Source: CAWARU01 sp963805795
GTDB taxonomy: Bacteria; Pseudomonadota; Gammaproteobacteria; UBA6186; Azoamicaceae
Assembly (NCBI GenBank): GCA_963805795.1
Contig: CAWDVG010000004.1
Location: 558,001 to 622,000 of the forward strand
Direction of reading: 5' to 3'
Length of the DNA stretch: 64,000 nt
Part shown: positions 1-8,725 of the stretch, one piece after another
How positions within the stretch are numbered: the stretch's first letter is position 1
How the letters are laid out: each line of letters begins with the position of its first letter
The notes under the pieces: generated by a model
Told to the model about the DNA's origin: nothing
The model's database searches: none
The model's input: only the letters and a program-made list of their open reading frames with translations
Position numbers and translations under genes: made by a program

Positions 1-2611
1 TTGCTTGTGCAATTGCAAGTACAGAATCTTTTATTTCAAAAACTAATTCATCGTGCACCTGCATAATCAATTTGACATCTATCTTGGATTCGATAATCCA
101 ACGATCTAGCTCTATCATAACCAATTTTATAATATCGGCATTGGTGCCTTGCATGGGGGCATTTATTGCGGCACGTTCTGCAGCTTTACGTAAAGCGTGA
201 TTTTTTGATTTTAATTCGGGAAGGTACAAGCGGCGACCAAATAAAGTTTCAACATAACCCTTTTCAAAAGCTTGATTTTTGAAATGTGATCCATAAAATA
301 TTTTACTTTTGGGAAACATTCAAAATAATGCGTCATATGTTTTTCTGCTTCTTTTTGTTCAATTCCCAATTGACGAGCAACACCAAAACTGGACATCCCA
401 TACATCAGACCAAAATTAATGGCTTTAGAGCTGCGTCTTTGCTCTGCCGTCACTTCTGCTAAAGGAACCGAAAAAATGGCTGCAGCAGTAGAGCGGTGAA
501 CATCATCATCCTTAGAAAAAGCAGACACCAAACCTTCGTCCTCTGACATATGCGCCATGATTCTAAGTTCAATTTGAGAGTAATCGGCCGTGAAAATTTT
601 ATAGCCCGGTGGTGCAATAAAAGCTGAACGAATTTTTCTGCCTTCATGGGTTCGAATGGGAATATTCTGTAAATTGGGATTACTAGAAGATAAGCGTCCA
701 GTTGAAGTGATTGCTTGATGATAATAAGTGTGAACACGACCGGTTTTAGGATTAATGAGCTCGGGCAAAGTATCCGTATAAGTTGATTTTAATTTAGATA
801 AACTTCGATATTCCAAAATAAGCTTGGGCAAGGGATATTTTTCTGCTAAGTTTTGTAGTACTTCTACCGGTAGAGGGTTGTCCTTTAGGTGTTTTTTCTA
901 ACACCGGTAATTTCAAATCCCCATATAATATCTCTTGGAGTTGTTTTGGGGAACCTAAATTGAAGGTTTTGCCTGCCAAAACATAGGTTTCATTTTCTAT
1001 TGCTTCAATACGATTGGCGAGTTCCTGGCTTTGTTGTTGTAATTGGTCTGCATTTATGAGTACTCCACATTGTTCTATGCGAGCGAGCACTGGCAATAAT
1101 GGCAATTCTATGGTTTCATATACTTTTTTTAAGGAGGGCAAAGCAATCAATTTGGACCCAAGATTGTGATGTAACGATAATGTCCCTGAGCCATTTCTGC
1201 AGCATAATGAGCAGCAGCTTCAAGAGGAATTTCATCAAAAGCAATTTGTTTTGCCCCTTTTCCAGCTAAGGTTTCATAATTTATCATTTGATAGTTTAAA
1301 TTCTTTAAAGCCAAGATTTCTATATCATGACGGTTTCCTGCGCTATCTAACACATAAGATTCCAACATGGTGTCGTAGTGATTTTCCTTGCAGGTGAATA
1401 TCATATAGAGATAGCACTTCTAGTATATATTTTAAATGATGGCCCACCTTCGTAATATTAACATCTTCAAATAAAGCTTTAATTTTTCTAAAACAACTTC
1501 TGGTAGCAATGCTTCTTTGGATTAAGGTTCTTATGTTTTAATGGTAAATAAGCTGCATCACCATTTTCTATTGCAAAAGCAAGGCCCAAAATTTCAGCCG
1601 TCATGTAATCGGGACTGGTGGTTTGAGGATTAAAAGCAAAGGTACTGCTTGTTTTAGTTTTTCAAGCCGAAAACATAAATGCAGAAGGGGTCAAAATAAT
1701 TTCGTATTGTTTTGCACTGTGCAAGCCTTCCCGTTCACCATCCGCTGTCGCGGCTTCCATGCATTCTTTTAACCAAGATTTAAATTCCAAATCTTTATAT
1801 AAAGAAATTAATGTTTCTTTATTCGGTTTTTGTAGCAGAAAATCTTCAGGATGGTTTTCTAAGGCTAAGTTAACATCAATAGTGACTAGGTTACGGAACA
1901 GGGGTAATTTATCAAGGTTGTCTGGTAAATTTTCCCCCACTTTCCCGGGGATATCATTGGCATTTTTAATAATATTATCCAATGATTCATAAGTTTCTAA
2001 CCATTTGAGAGCCGTTTTAGGTCCTACCTTGGGAATGCCCGGAATATTATCTACCGTATCCCCAATTAAAGCTAAATAATCGATGATTTTTTCTGGCGGT
2101 AAGCCAAACTTTTCTATAACTCTGGCCCTATCAAAAATATCTTGAGACATGGTATTGATTACAAAAGTATCCGGATCAACTAATTGTGCAAAATCTTTAT
2201 CACCGGTTGAAATGAGCGTAAAAAGACCCATTGCTTTCGCTTCTTTGGCTAAGCTGCCAATGATATCATCCGCCTCTATCCCAGGGATCATAATAAGAGG
2301 TAAGCCCATGGCACGAATTAAGTGATGTAAAGGCTCAATTTGGCTTTGTAAGTCATCGGGCATGATTAAGCGATTTGCTTTATAGGCTTCAAATAATTGA
2401 TGTCGAAAATTTTTCTCTTTGCTATCAAAGACCACGGCCATTCTCTCCGGGGTATAGTCCTTTAACAAACGACGTAACATATTAATTACCCCATAAATGG
2501 CCCCCGTGGGTTGGCCTTTTGAGGTGGTGAGAGGGGGTAAGGCATGATAAGCTCTAAATAAATAAGAAGAACCATCGACCAAAATAAAAGGGTTTTTAGG
2601 GATTCTACCAT
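1..2611 (-). pseudogene. polA: DNA polymerase I, frame-broken, 3' end outside the window
   Basis: DNA polymerase I fills gaps and removes RNA primers in replication and repair. The 5'-3' exonuclease domain is intact (about 1662-2582: VDGSSYLFRAYHAL, GIEADDIIGSLA, GDTVDNIPGIPKVGPKTA). Polymerase motifs follow: DYSQIELR (motif A), the O-helix RRSSKAINFGLMYG, and motif C QVHDELVFEI near the left edge. The reading frame breaks near 2597, 1660, 1400, 1150, 860 and 250, several at homopolymers. Adding one A to the A-run near 2597 joins the ATG at 2611 to the frame, giving a start of MVESLKNPFILVDG. The central 3'-5' exonuclease domain has lost its metal-binding acids: FAFNPQT where E. coli has FAFDTET, LKYI for LKYD, and YAAEMAQ for YAAEDAD. 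The breaks are probably sequence errors because residues stay conserved across them; the exonuclease changes are not explained by indels. Confidence 0.9.
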
Positions 2612-2946
2612 GGTGGGACTCATTGTTGGGTTGTAAAGAATATAATAAAGTAGATATATTCTACCTAAAAAATGGACATTAGGAAACAAAAATATGCAAA
2701 ATATGCGATGAAATTGGAGTATGCAGAGTTTGCTTTTACGAAATCAACTATTGATAATTTTCTTTCAATTTTGAAAGTTTTCTGTCTGAATTTAATGCAT
2801 CAATATTTTTTCATAAAACTAGGTCCCTAGTTTTATTTGTTAAAACATGATACATTTTTCCTAAAATTAGGGTTCTCATTATCTATGGATAAGACATTCA
2901 TAAATAATGACTTCTAATCGAGTTCTTATTTTGTTGGAGGAAAATT
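2612..2946. other. intergenic region with two palindromes upstream of the DUF2914 gene
   Basis: No gene is visible. Two dyad symmetries stand out: CTTTCAATTTTGAAAG at 2762-2777, and an 11-bp inverted repeat at 2813-2823 and 2826-2836 (ATAAAACTAGG / CCTAGTTTTAT) separated by only two bases. Near-contiguous palindromes of this kind are more like protein-binding operators than terminators. A strong ribosome-binding site (TTGGAGGAAAA) precedes the ATG at 2947. Confidence 0.4.
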
Positions 2947-3669
2947 ATGTTACGTATCATAACGTCTATTTTATTAGTATCCGCTACCTTTTCTAGCGCT
3001 TCTTTTGCAGCCAGCCAAGCAGAAGCACCTGTTGAAGCAGCAAAAATTCAAGAAGTGCCAAAAATTCCTGTAGAAAATCCAACTAAGACTTTGGGACAAA
3101 GTAATCCCGCTTCCTCTCCCACTCCAGCAGTTGTAGATCAAAAACAAGTTGCCGCTCAAATCGAAATCAAACTGGATGAAAACCCGGTTCCACTATTTCC
3201 AACCAATGAAAAGCAAGATTCAGCAAAACCAGTAGCTGCTGCTAATACTGAAACTACGGCGCCAAAGGAAACGCAAGCAACCGTTGTAACACCCAAAGTT
3301 GACAACTTTGCTAAATCTGAATCCCAAACACAACAAACCCAAGCTGACGCTGCAACAGATTTGAAACTAGTGGAATTTGTCTTAGCAAATCAAGTGGTGA
3401 GCCGCGAACCTAAAGAAATTGTCGAAGGCTTTTCTGTTGTAGGGGATTGAGGATTTGCTTTTGCACGCATCCATTCAAAAGCAAGTAGTGAAGTCACTTT
3501 TTTATGGACAAGAAACGGCCATGAATTTGCTCGTATTACATCCCCAGTGCAAGCTGCTAAACAATGGAGAACTTTTTCTTCTGTGAAATTGAAAGCAGGC
3601 GAATGGAAAGTTCAGTTACTGGATCAAAATAAAGCATTATTGGCAGAAAAGAGCTTTACGATACAATAA
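2947..3669 (+). pseudogene. DUF2914-domain secreted protein interrupted by an in-frame TGA
   Basis: The ATG follows a strong TTGGAGGAAAA site. The N-terminus is a signal peptide (ITSILLVSATFSSASFA), followed by a Pro/Ala/Thr/Gln-rich linker to about residue 140. The DUF2914 domain starts at LVEFVLANQVVSREPKEI. A TGA at 3448-3450 ends the frame at residue 167, but the same frame stays open for 73 more codons to a TAA at 3667. Those codons encode the rest of the domain (GFAFARIHSKAS, FLWTRNGHEFARI, WRTFSSVKLKAGEWKV, LLAEKSFTIQ). Because frame is kept on both sides this is a substitution, not an indel; CGA or TGG to TGA is the simplest path. It may be a recent nonsense mutation, read-through, or a base error. 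The function of DUF2914 proteins is unknown. Confidence 0.8.
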
Positions 3670-3866
3670 TAAATCCTTCCTTCCTGAATGAAGGAATAAC
3701 CTAGAATTCCTACTGTCTTCTTGACTTATTCTAAGCAGAGGGCAGTAGTGACTTGAAAAAAATGTCTCCAACCAGTAAAATTCATAATACTCTTAAATTT
3801 CTAGTTCAAAGTTTAGATAACTAAAAAGTTTAGGTGGAAGTTTTTTTGTTAACTTTAGGAGATCAC

Positions 3867-5249
3867 ATGAGCTTTTCGGTTGTCATCCTTGCTGCAGGAC
3901 AAGGCATACGCATGCGATCTACCTTGCCAAAGGTATTGCAACCACTGGGCGGCATGCCTCTTCTTGAAAGAATTTTATTAACAGTAAGAAAATTAACTCC
4001 TCATCGCATTATTATTGTCCATGGAAGTCAAGGTGAGAAACTAAAACAAGCCTTAGCACATTTTCCCGATCTCTTTTGGGTCCAACAGGATCAGCAACTG
4101 GGTACCGGACATGCGGTTCGGCAAGCGCTCCCTGAAGTGGGTGAAGTAGAAAAAGTATTGATTCTAAACGGTGACGTACCCTTAATTTCAGAAGAAACCC
4201 TAACGGAATTTTTGGAAAAAACAAAAAAATATAATATTGGCTTAGTCACTGCCAAAGTTGAAAATCCTGAAGGACTTGGGAGAATATTAAGAGATGATAA
4301 CAACCATATCATCGGGAATATAGAAGAAAAGGATGCGAGCCCAGCAGAAAAACAAATAAATGAAATTAATACGGGTATTTGGAATGTATCAAAAACAAAA
4401 CTTAAATCCTGGTTACCCCAATTAACAGCATATAATGCCCAGAAAGAATATTACCTCACCGACATTTTACAGTTTGCATTTAAGGAAAACGAGCCCATTG
4501 CGAGTCTTTCCCCAAGAGCCAATTATGAAATATTAGGTGTTAATAATAAAGTAGAATTGGCAGCCTTAGAAAGACAGTATCAACTTCTGGAGGCAGAAAA
4601 ATTAATGCTACAAGGCGCCACTCTACTTGATCCGCATCGTTTCGACAAACGAGGTGAAGTTACTATTGGACAAGACCTAACTATCGATATCAATGTCATA
4701 CTAGAAGGCAAAATTGAATTAGGCAATCGCCTTCACATTGGTCCTAATGTCGTCATTAAAAATTCAATTATTCATGATGATGTTCATATTTTAGCCAATA
4801 GCCATATCGATGGTGCAGTGATTGGTTCTGGCTGTTCCATAGGACCTTTTGCACGTATTCGACCCGGAACAGCATTGGCGAATGATGTAAAAGTAGGAAA
4901 TTTTGTAGAAATCAAGCAAACGGTTGTGGATTCCGGATCAAAAATTAATCATTTAAGTTATATCGGGGATGCCACAGTGGGGCGAAATGTTAATATAGGT
5001 GCGGGCACCATTACCTGCAACTATGACGGTAAACTTAAACATAAAACCACTATCGGTAATGAAGTTTTTATTGGATCGGATACCCAGCTCATAGCACCCG
5101 TCACGGTTGGAGACGGCGTCTTAATCGGCGCAGGAACGACTGTTACCAAAGATATTCCTGCGAATCAATTAATTCATAATCGCATCCAACATCGAAGCGT
5201 AGATAATTGGAAGCAAAAAAATCAAGCAAATAATACTCAAGACGAATGA
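3867..5249 (+). CDS. glmU: bifunctional N-acetylglucosamine-1-phosphate uridyltransferase / glucosamine-1-phosphate acetyltransferase
   Basis: GlmU makes UDP-GlcNAc for peptidoglycan and LPS: it acetylates GlcN-1-P and then couples it to UTP in the cytoplasm. The N-terminal nucleotidyltransferase shows VILAAGQGIRMRSTLPKVL, QQLGTGHAVRQAL and LNGDVPL. The C-terminal left-handed beta-helix shows GNFVEIKQT, NHLSYIGDATVG and GAGTITCNYDGKLKHKT, typical of the acetyltransferase site. The ATG at 3867 is preferred over an in-frame GTG at 3834 because AGGAGA lies just upstream and the product (460 aa) then has the usual length. glmS follows after 13 bases, so the two form an operon for UDP-GlcNAc supply. 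In many gammaproteobacteria glmUS lie beside the atp operon; here they are about 26 kb from atpC. Confidence 0.97.
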   Translation: MSFSVVILAAGQGIRMRSTLPKVLQPLGGMPLLERILLTVRKLTPHRIIIVHGSQGEKLKQALAHFPDLFWVQQDQQLGTGHAVRQALPEVGEVEKVLILNGDVPLISEETLTEFLEKTKKYNIGLVTAKVENPEGLGRILRDDNNHIIGNIEEKDASPAEKQINEINTGIWNVSKTKLKSWLPQLTAYNAQKEYYLTDILQFAFKENEPIASLSPRANYEILGVNNKVELAALERQYQLLEAEKLMLQGATLLDPHRFDKRGEVTIGQDLTIDINVILEGKIELGNRLHIGPNVVIKNSIIHDDVHILANSHIDGAVIGSGCSIGPFARIRPGTALANDVKVGNFVEIKQTVVDSGSKINHLSYIGDATVGRNVNIGAGTITCNYDGKLKHKTTIGNEVFIGSDTQLIAPVTVGDGVLIGAGTTVTKDIPANQLIHNRIQHRSVDNWKQKNQANNTQDE

Positions 5250-5262
5250 GGATGATATCAAT

Positions 5263-7095
5263 ATGTGTGGAATAGTCGGTGCTGTTGCAGAAAGAGATGT
5301 TGTTTCTATTTTAATGGAAGGCTTAAAACGTTTAGAATATCGTGGATATGATTCTGCAGGGATTGCTGTTTTACAAGCCGCTCATTGTTTAGAAAGATCC
5401 CGGACGCAAGGCAAAGTTGCTGTTTTAGGCGAACAACTGGAAAAAACCCCCATTTCAGGCACCACCGGTATTGCGCATACACGCTGGGCTACTCATGGCA
5501 AACCCAGTGAACGCAATGCCCATCCTCACATAGCAGGCAATCGTATTGTATTAGTGCATAATGGGATTATCGAAAATTATGAAGTTTTGTGCGATGAACT
5601 TGGGAAAATGAATGAACCTTTGCAATCTGATACAGATTCTGAAATTGTCGCCCATCATATTTATGAAAAAGTAATAACGGGTAAAGATCTGGTCACTGCG
5701 GTATACGAAACTTCTCAAATTTTACAGGGTGCTTATGCCATTTGTGTTATGGATACAGCACAACCAGGACGTGTTGTTGGATTGCGTAATGGTCCTCCTT
5801 TGGTTGTTGGCCTCGGAGATGGCGAAAATTTTTTAGCATCTGATATCTTGGCCTTACAAAAGGTATCAGAACAATTCATTTACCTGGAAGATGGGGACTT
5901 GGTGGATGTCACTCAAAATGCTGTTCGTTTCCTTGATAAAGCGGGTCAGGCAGTAGAAAGAAAAATTTACAATAGAAGCTTTCAACAGGATGCAACCGAT
6001 AAAGCCGGATATCAACACTTTATGTTAAAAGAAATTTATGAGCAGCCGGTCGCTATTATGGATACCTTTAACGGACGCCTTTCTGAAAATCAAGTATTAG
6101 AACAAATATTCGGAGTGGATGCCCCTCAAATATTAGATAAAGTAGAACGGGTACAAATTGTAGCCTGTGGAACCAGTTTTCATGCAGGACTCATTGGCCG
6201 GCTCTGGTTAGAGAGCATGGCCAACTTGCCTTGTAACATAGAGATCGCTAGCGAATTTCGTTATCGTAAGCGTGTCCAGCAACCCGGCACCTTGCTAGTC
6301 TGTATTTCTCAATCCGGTGAAACGGCAGACACCTTAGCAGCTTTGAGAGCCACAAAGCCCGGGGAATATTGTGGAACTTTAAGCATTTGCAATGTACCCA
6401 ATAGCTCATTGGTAAGGGAGTCTGAATTGGTGTTTATGACAAATGCTGGCCTCGAAATTGGCGTTTGTTCAACTAAAGCTTTCACGACTCAATTGATCGC
6501 AATTTTATTACTGACCCTAACTTTAGCAAAACGGCATAACCCAGATAAAACCGCAGAACACAAGATTATTCAAAATCTAAAAGCACTCCCAAGCAAATTA
6601 CAAAGTGTCTTAAAAAATGCCGAAGCCATTCAATCTTTAGCAAAAATCTTTGCTAATAAAGTCCATACTCTATTTTTAGGTCGAGGGCTGCAATTTCCTA
6701 TCGCCTTAGAGGGCGCATTAAAGCTTAAGGAAATTTCCTATATTCATGCAGAAGCCTACCCAGCAGGAGAATTAAAACATGGCCCCCTCGCTTTAGTAGA
6801 TGAGGACATGCCTGTAGTAGTCGTTGCTCCGAATGATAGTTTACTTGAGAAATTAAAATCTAATATAGAAGAAGTGCGCACCCGAGGCGGTGAACTGATT
6901 GTATTTGCACCTAAATCTTCGAATATTAAAGAAGTTCCAGGTTTACATCTTTTTGAAATGCCCGAGTCCGACGAAATACTGGCGCCCATTATTTATACAA
7001 TTCCTTTACAATTGCTTGCTTATTATGTAGCTATTTTAAAAGGTACAGATGTCGATCAACCCAGAAATTTAGCAAAATCAGTTACCGTAGAATAA
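5263..7095 (+). CDS. glmS: glutamine--fructose-6-phosphate aminotransferase (isomerizing)
   Basis: GlmS makes glucosamine-6-phosphate from fructose-6-phosphate and glutamine, the entry step to amino sugars. The protein is full length (610 aa). It begins MCGIVGAVAERD, so Cys2 becomes the N-terminal nucleophile of the class II glutaminase after Met removal; HTRWATHGKPSERNAHPH and HNGIIENYE are further glutaminase motifs. Two SIS domains follow (CGTSFHAGLIGRLWLES, CISQSGETADT, FLGRGLQFPIALEGALKLKE), and the C-terminus DQPRNLAKSVTVE is the conserved tail that closes the active site. It is co-transcribed with glmU. No glmS ribozyme-like element is expected or seen. Confidence 0.98.
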   Translation: MCGIVGAVAERDVVSILMEGLKRLEYRGYDSAGIAVLQAAHCLERSRTQGKVAVLGEQLEKTPISGTTGIAHTRWATHGKPSERNAHPHIAGNRIVLVHNGIIENYEVLCDELGKMNEPLQSDTDSEIVAHHIYEKVITGKDLVTAVYETSQILQGAYAICVMDTAQPGRVVGLRNGPPLVVGLGDGENFLASDILALQKVSEQFIYLEDGDLVDVTQNAVRFLDKAGQAVERKIYNRSFQQDATDKAGYQHFMLKEIYEQPVAIMDTFNGRLSENQVLEQIFGVDAPQILDKVERVQIVACGTSFHAGLIGRLWLESMANLPCNIEIASEFRYRKRVQQPGTLLVCISQSGETADTLAALRATKPGEYCGTLSICNVPNSSLVRESELVFMTNAGLEIGVCSTKAFTTQLIAILLLTLTLAKRHNPDKTAEHKIIQNLKALPSKLQSVLKNAEAIQSLAKIFANKVHTLFLGRGLQFPIALEGALKLKEISYIHAEAYPAGELKHGPLALVDEDMPVVVVAPNDSLLEKLKSNIEEVRTRGGELIVFAPKSSNIKEVPGLHLFEMPESDEILAPIIYTIPLQLLAYYVAILKGTDVDQPRNLAKSVTVE

Positions 7096-7123
7096 ATAAA
7101 CCAGGATTTTTTGAGTATATATC

Positions 7124-7750
7124 ATGTGTGGACGATTTTCATTAACGGTTGACTCTGAAGACTTGGTTCAACATTTTAAGTTAAAAAATACTATTTTTAT
7201 GAGGCCGCGTTATAATATTGCCCCAGAAGAAACTGTGCCCATTCTTAAAATGCTGGGAGAGATTGAATTTTTGCGTTGGGGATTTGTCCCTTTTTTCAAA
7301 ACTACAATCGCAGGAGAAAAAGGTTTTATCAATATTCGTGCGGAAACTGTCACTGAAAAACCCTCCTTTCGACAAAATTTTTTGAAGAAAAGGTGTATCA
7401 TCCCAGCCACAGGTTATTACGAATGGAAAACTATCGGACGTGGTAAACAACCTTATTATATTCGGCAAAAAAACCTTACTCTGTTTGCCTTGGCTGGTTT
7501 ATGGGAAGAGAATAGCTTTGGTATTCTAACCGTTCCTGCTAATGCTTTGCTCACACCTATCCACCATCGGATGCCAGTTATTTTATCCAGTGCATCCTAT
7601 GCTGAATGGATGAATCAAAAAACCCCTTTGAAAATCCTAGAAAACTTATTAATACCTTTTGCAGGCGAAAATTTAGAAGTCTATCCCGTTAGCCCAAAAA
7701 TGAACCATGCTAAGTTTGAAGGATCAGTCTGTATTGAATCTTTACAATAG
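7124..7750 (+). CDS. yedK: SRAP (YedK/HMCES-type) abasic-site crosslinking protein
   Basis: SRAP proteins shield abasic sites in single-stranded DNA by a thiazolidine crosslink through the N-terminal cysteine. Here the protein starts MCGRFSLT, giving Cys2. Other family landmarks are RPRYNIAPEETVPI, LRWGFVPFF, NIRAETVTEKPSFRQNF, RCIIPATGYYEW (with the active-site Glu in YYEW) and IHHRMPVIL (with the conserved His). Length (208 aa) is normal. It sits 28 bases after glmS on the same strand and may be read with it. No LexA-like box was recognised upstream. Confidence 0.93.
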   Translation: MCGRFSLTVDSEDLVQHFKLKNTIFMRPRYNIAPEETVPILKMLGEIEFLRWGFVPFFKTTIAGEKGFINIRAETVTEKPSFRQNFLKKRCIIPATGYYEWKTIGRGKQPYYIRQKNLTLFALAGLWEENSFGILTVPANALLTPIHHRMPVILSSASYAEWMNQKTPLKILENLLIPFAGENLEVYPVSPKMNHAKFEGSVCIESLQ

Positions 7751-7794
7751 GGTCTCTTGATATTAAAAATCAAAAAAATTAATTCAAAAAAATC

Positions 7795-7823
7795 TTGCAT
7801 TCAACTATTATCATTGTCATAAT
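7795..7823 (+). promoter_or_regulatory. candidate sigma-70 promoter of the HU-like gene
   Basis: TTGCAT at 7795-7800 and CATAAT at 7818-7823 are separated by 17 bases, 65 bases upstream of the HU-like start. Spacing is ideal and each box differs from consensus by one or two bases. Confidence 0.5.
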
Positions 7824-7888
7824 CCACAATGGTTTACTCAAAGCATTCGCGATGAGTATACATATTAAACATTAAATTGGAGAACATG

Positions 7889-8257
7889 ATGGCAGTAAAA
7901 GCAGTTAAAAAACTTAAAAAGTCAAATTCTAAACAAAACATCGGAAAAGAAAAACAAACCAGGATCGAAATTCTACGAACTTTGTCTGAAAATACAGGTT
8001 TAGCAAAGAATGAAGTAGAATCAGTGTTTTCATCATTAACGGATATGATTATTGCTCATATGCATAAAAAAGGATCCGGTGAGTTCACTATCCCAATGAC
8101 GGGGATCAAAGTTCGTCGCATCAAGAAAAAGGCTACTAAAGCCCGTAAAATGGTGAGCCCTTTAACCGGCCAAGAAGTTATGATTGCTGGCAAACCAAGC
8201 CGACATGCTATTAAAATTTCTGCATTGAAGGTGTTAAAGCAAGCTGTAGCTGAATAA
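7889..8257 (+). CDS. HU/IHF-like nucleoid DNA-binding protein
   Basis: A 122-residue basic protein with an HU-like core: ETGL-type helix-turn region NTGLAKNEVESVFSSLTDM, then GEFTIPMTGIKVRRIKKKATKARKM and GKPSRHAIKISALKVLKQAV. The N-terminus (about 20 residues) is a Lys-rich extension not found in classic HU. HU-family proteins bend DNA and shape the nucleoid; lysine-extended versions are found in Legionella/Coxiella-type genomes. The ATG at 7889 is chosen because GGAG at 7879-7882 lies at normal spacing; an ATG at 7886 and a TTG at 7877 are alternatives. A terminator follows directly. Confidence 0.85.
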   Translation: MAVKAVKKLKKSNSKQNIGKEKQTRIEILRTLSENTGLAKNEVESVFSSLTDMIIAHMHKKGSGEFTIPMTGIKVRRIKKKATKARKMVSPLTGQEVMIAGKPSRHAIKISALKVLKQAVAE

Positions 8258-8274
8258 ACATTTACCTTGTACAG

Positions 8275-8318
8275 AAGACTCGGTCTTTTTGATAGTATGC
8301 GAAGAGACCGAGTCTTTT
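8275..8318 (+). terminator. intrinsic terminator after the HU-like gene
   Basis: A 12-bp perfect stem, AAGACTCGGTCT at 8275-8286 and AGACCGAGTCTT at 8305-8316, followed by TT. It lies between the convergent HU-like gene and the lipoprotein gene and has A/T runs on both sides, so it could serve both strands. Confidence 0.75.
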
Positions 8319-8327
8319 GCGAAGTGT

Positions 8328-8579
8328 TTAACGTCCGCTACGATATTCATAACGCCTATCCTCTTCAATGCTGCTGTTCACTTGACTATTCAATCCTGCA
8401 GATTCTAATACATCCCCATCTCCTACAGAATTAATCGCATCCCCATCTGTCAAAGCACCTGTGCCAGCATTTCCAACTGTCCCGGATTTGGGCCCAGCGC
8501 TAGGCGAACAGCCCCCTAAATTTCCCAAAAGCAATGATGCCAATATCATTGTACCTATCAGCCTAATGAATCTCACCAT
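8328..8579 (-). CDS. small putative lipoprotein
   Basis: An 83-residue protein with a lipoprotein signal peptide: positively charged start MVRFIRLIG, hydrophobic core TMILASLLLG, and a lipobox ending NLGGC. The mature part is short, Gly/Ser/Asp-rich and likely disordered (SVGDGDVLESAGLNSQVNSS), ending in the basic tail RRYEYRSGR. The family is not recognised. It is convergent with the HU-like gene across a shared terminator and divergent from uvrD. Confidence 0.7.
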   Translation of the reverse strand: MVRFIRLIGTMILASLLLGNLGGCSPSAGPKSGTVGNAGTGALTDGDAINSVGDGDVLESAGLNSQVNSSIEEDRRYEYRSGR

Positions 8580-8725
8580 TATATAAATCCCCTGTATTTT
8601 TAAACAATGTTATTAAAATAAGAATACGGCCTGTTGACATTTCTACTAATCTGGCCAGAAACGATTGATCTTTAAGCCTCACAAAAAATTCCCTAAACTA
8701 CAAATATCGATTACAATAAGGCACT

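Noticed and set aside
459..737. Minus-strand frame inside polA
   Set aside because: It overlaps the conserved polymerase motifs in another frame and has no independent support.
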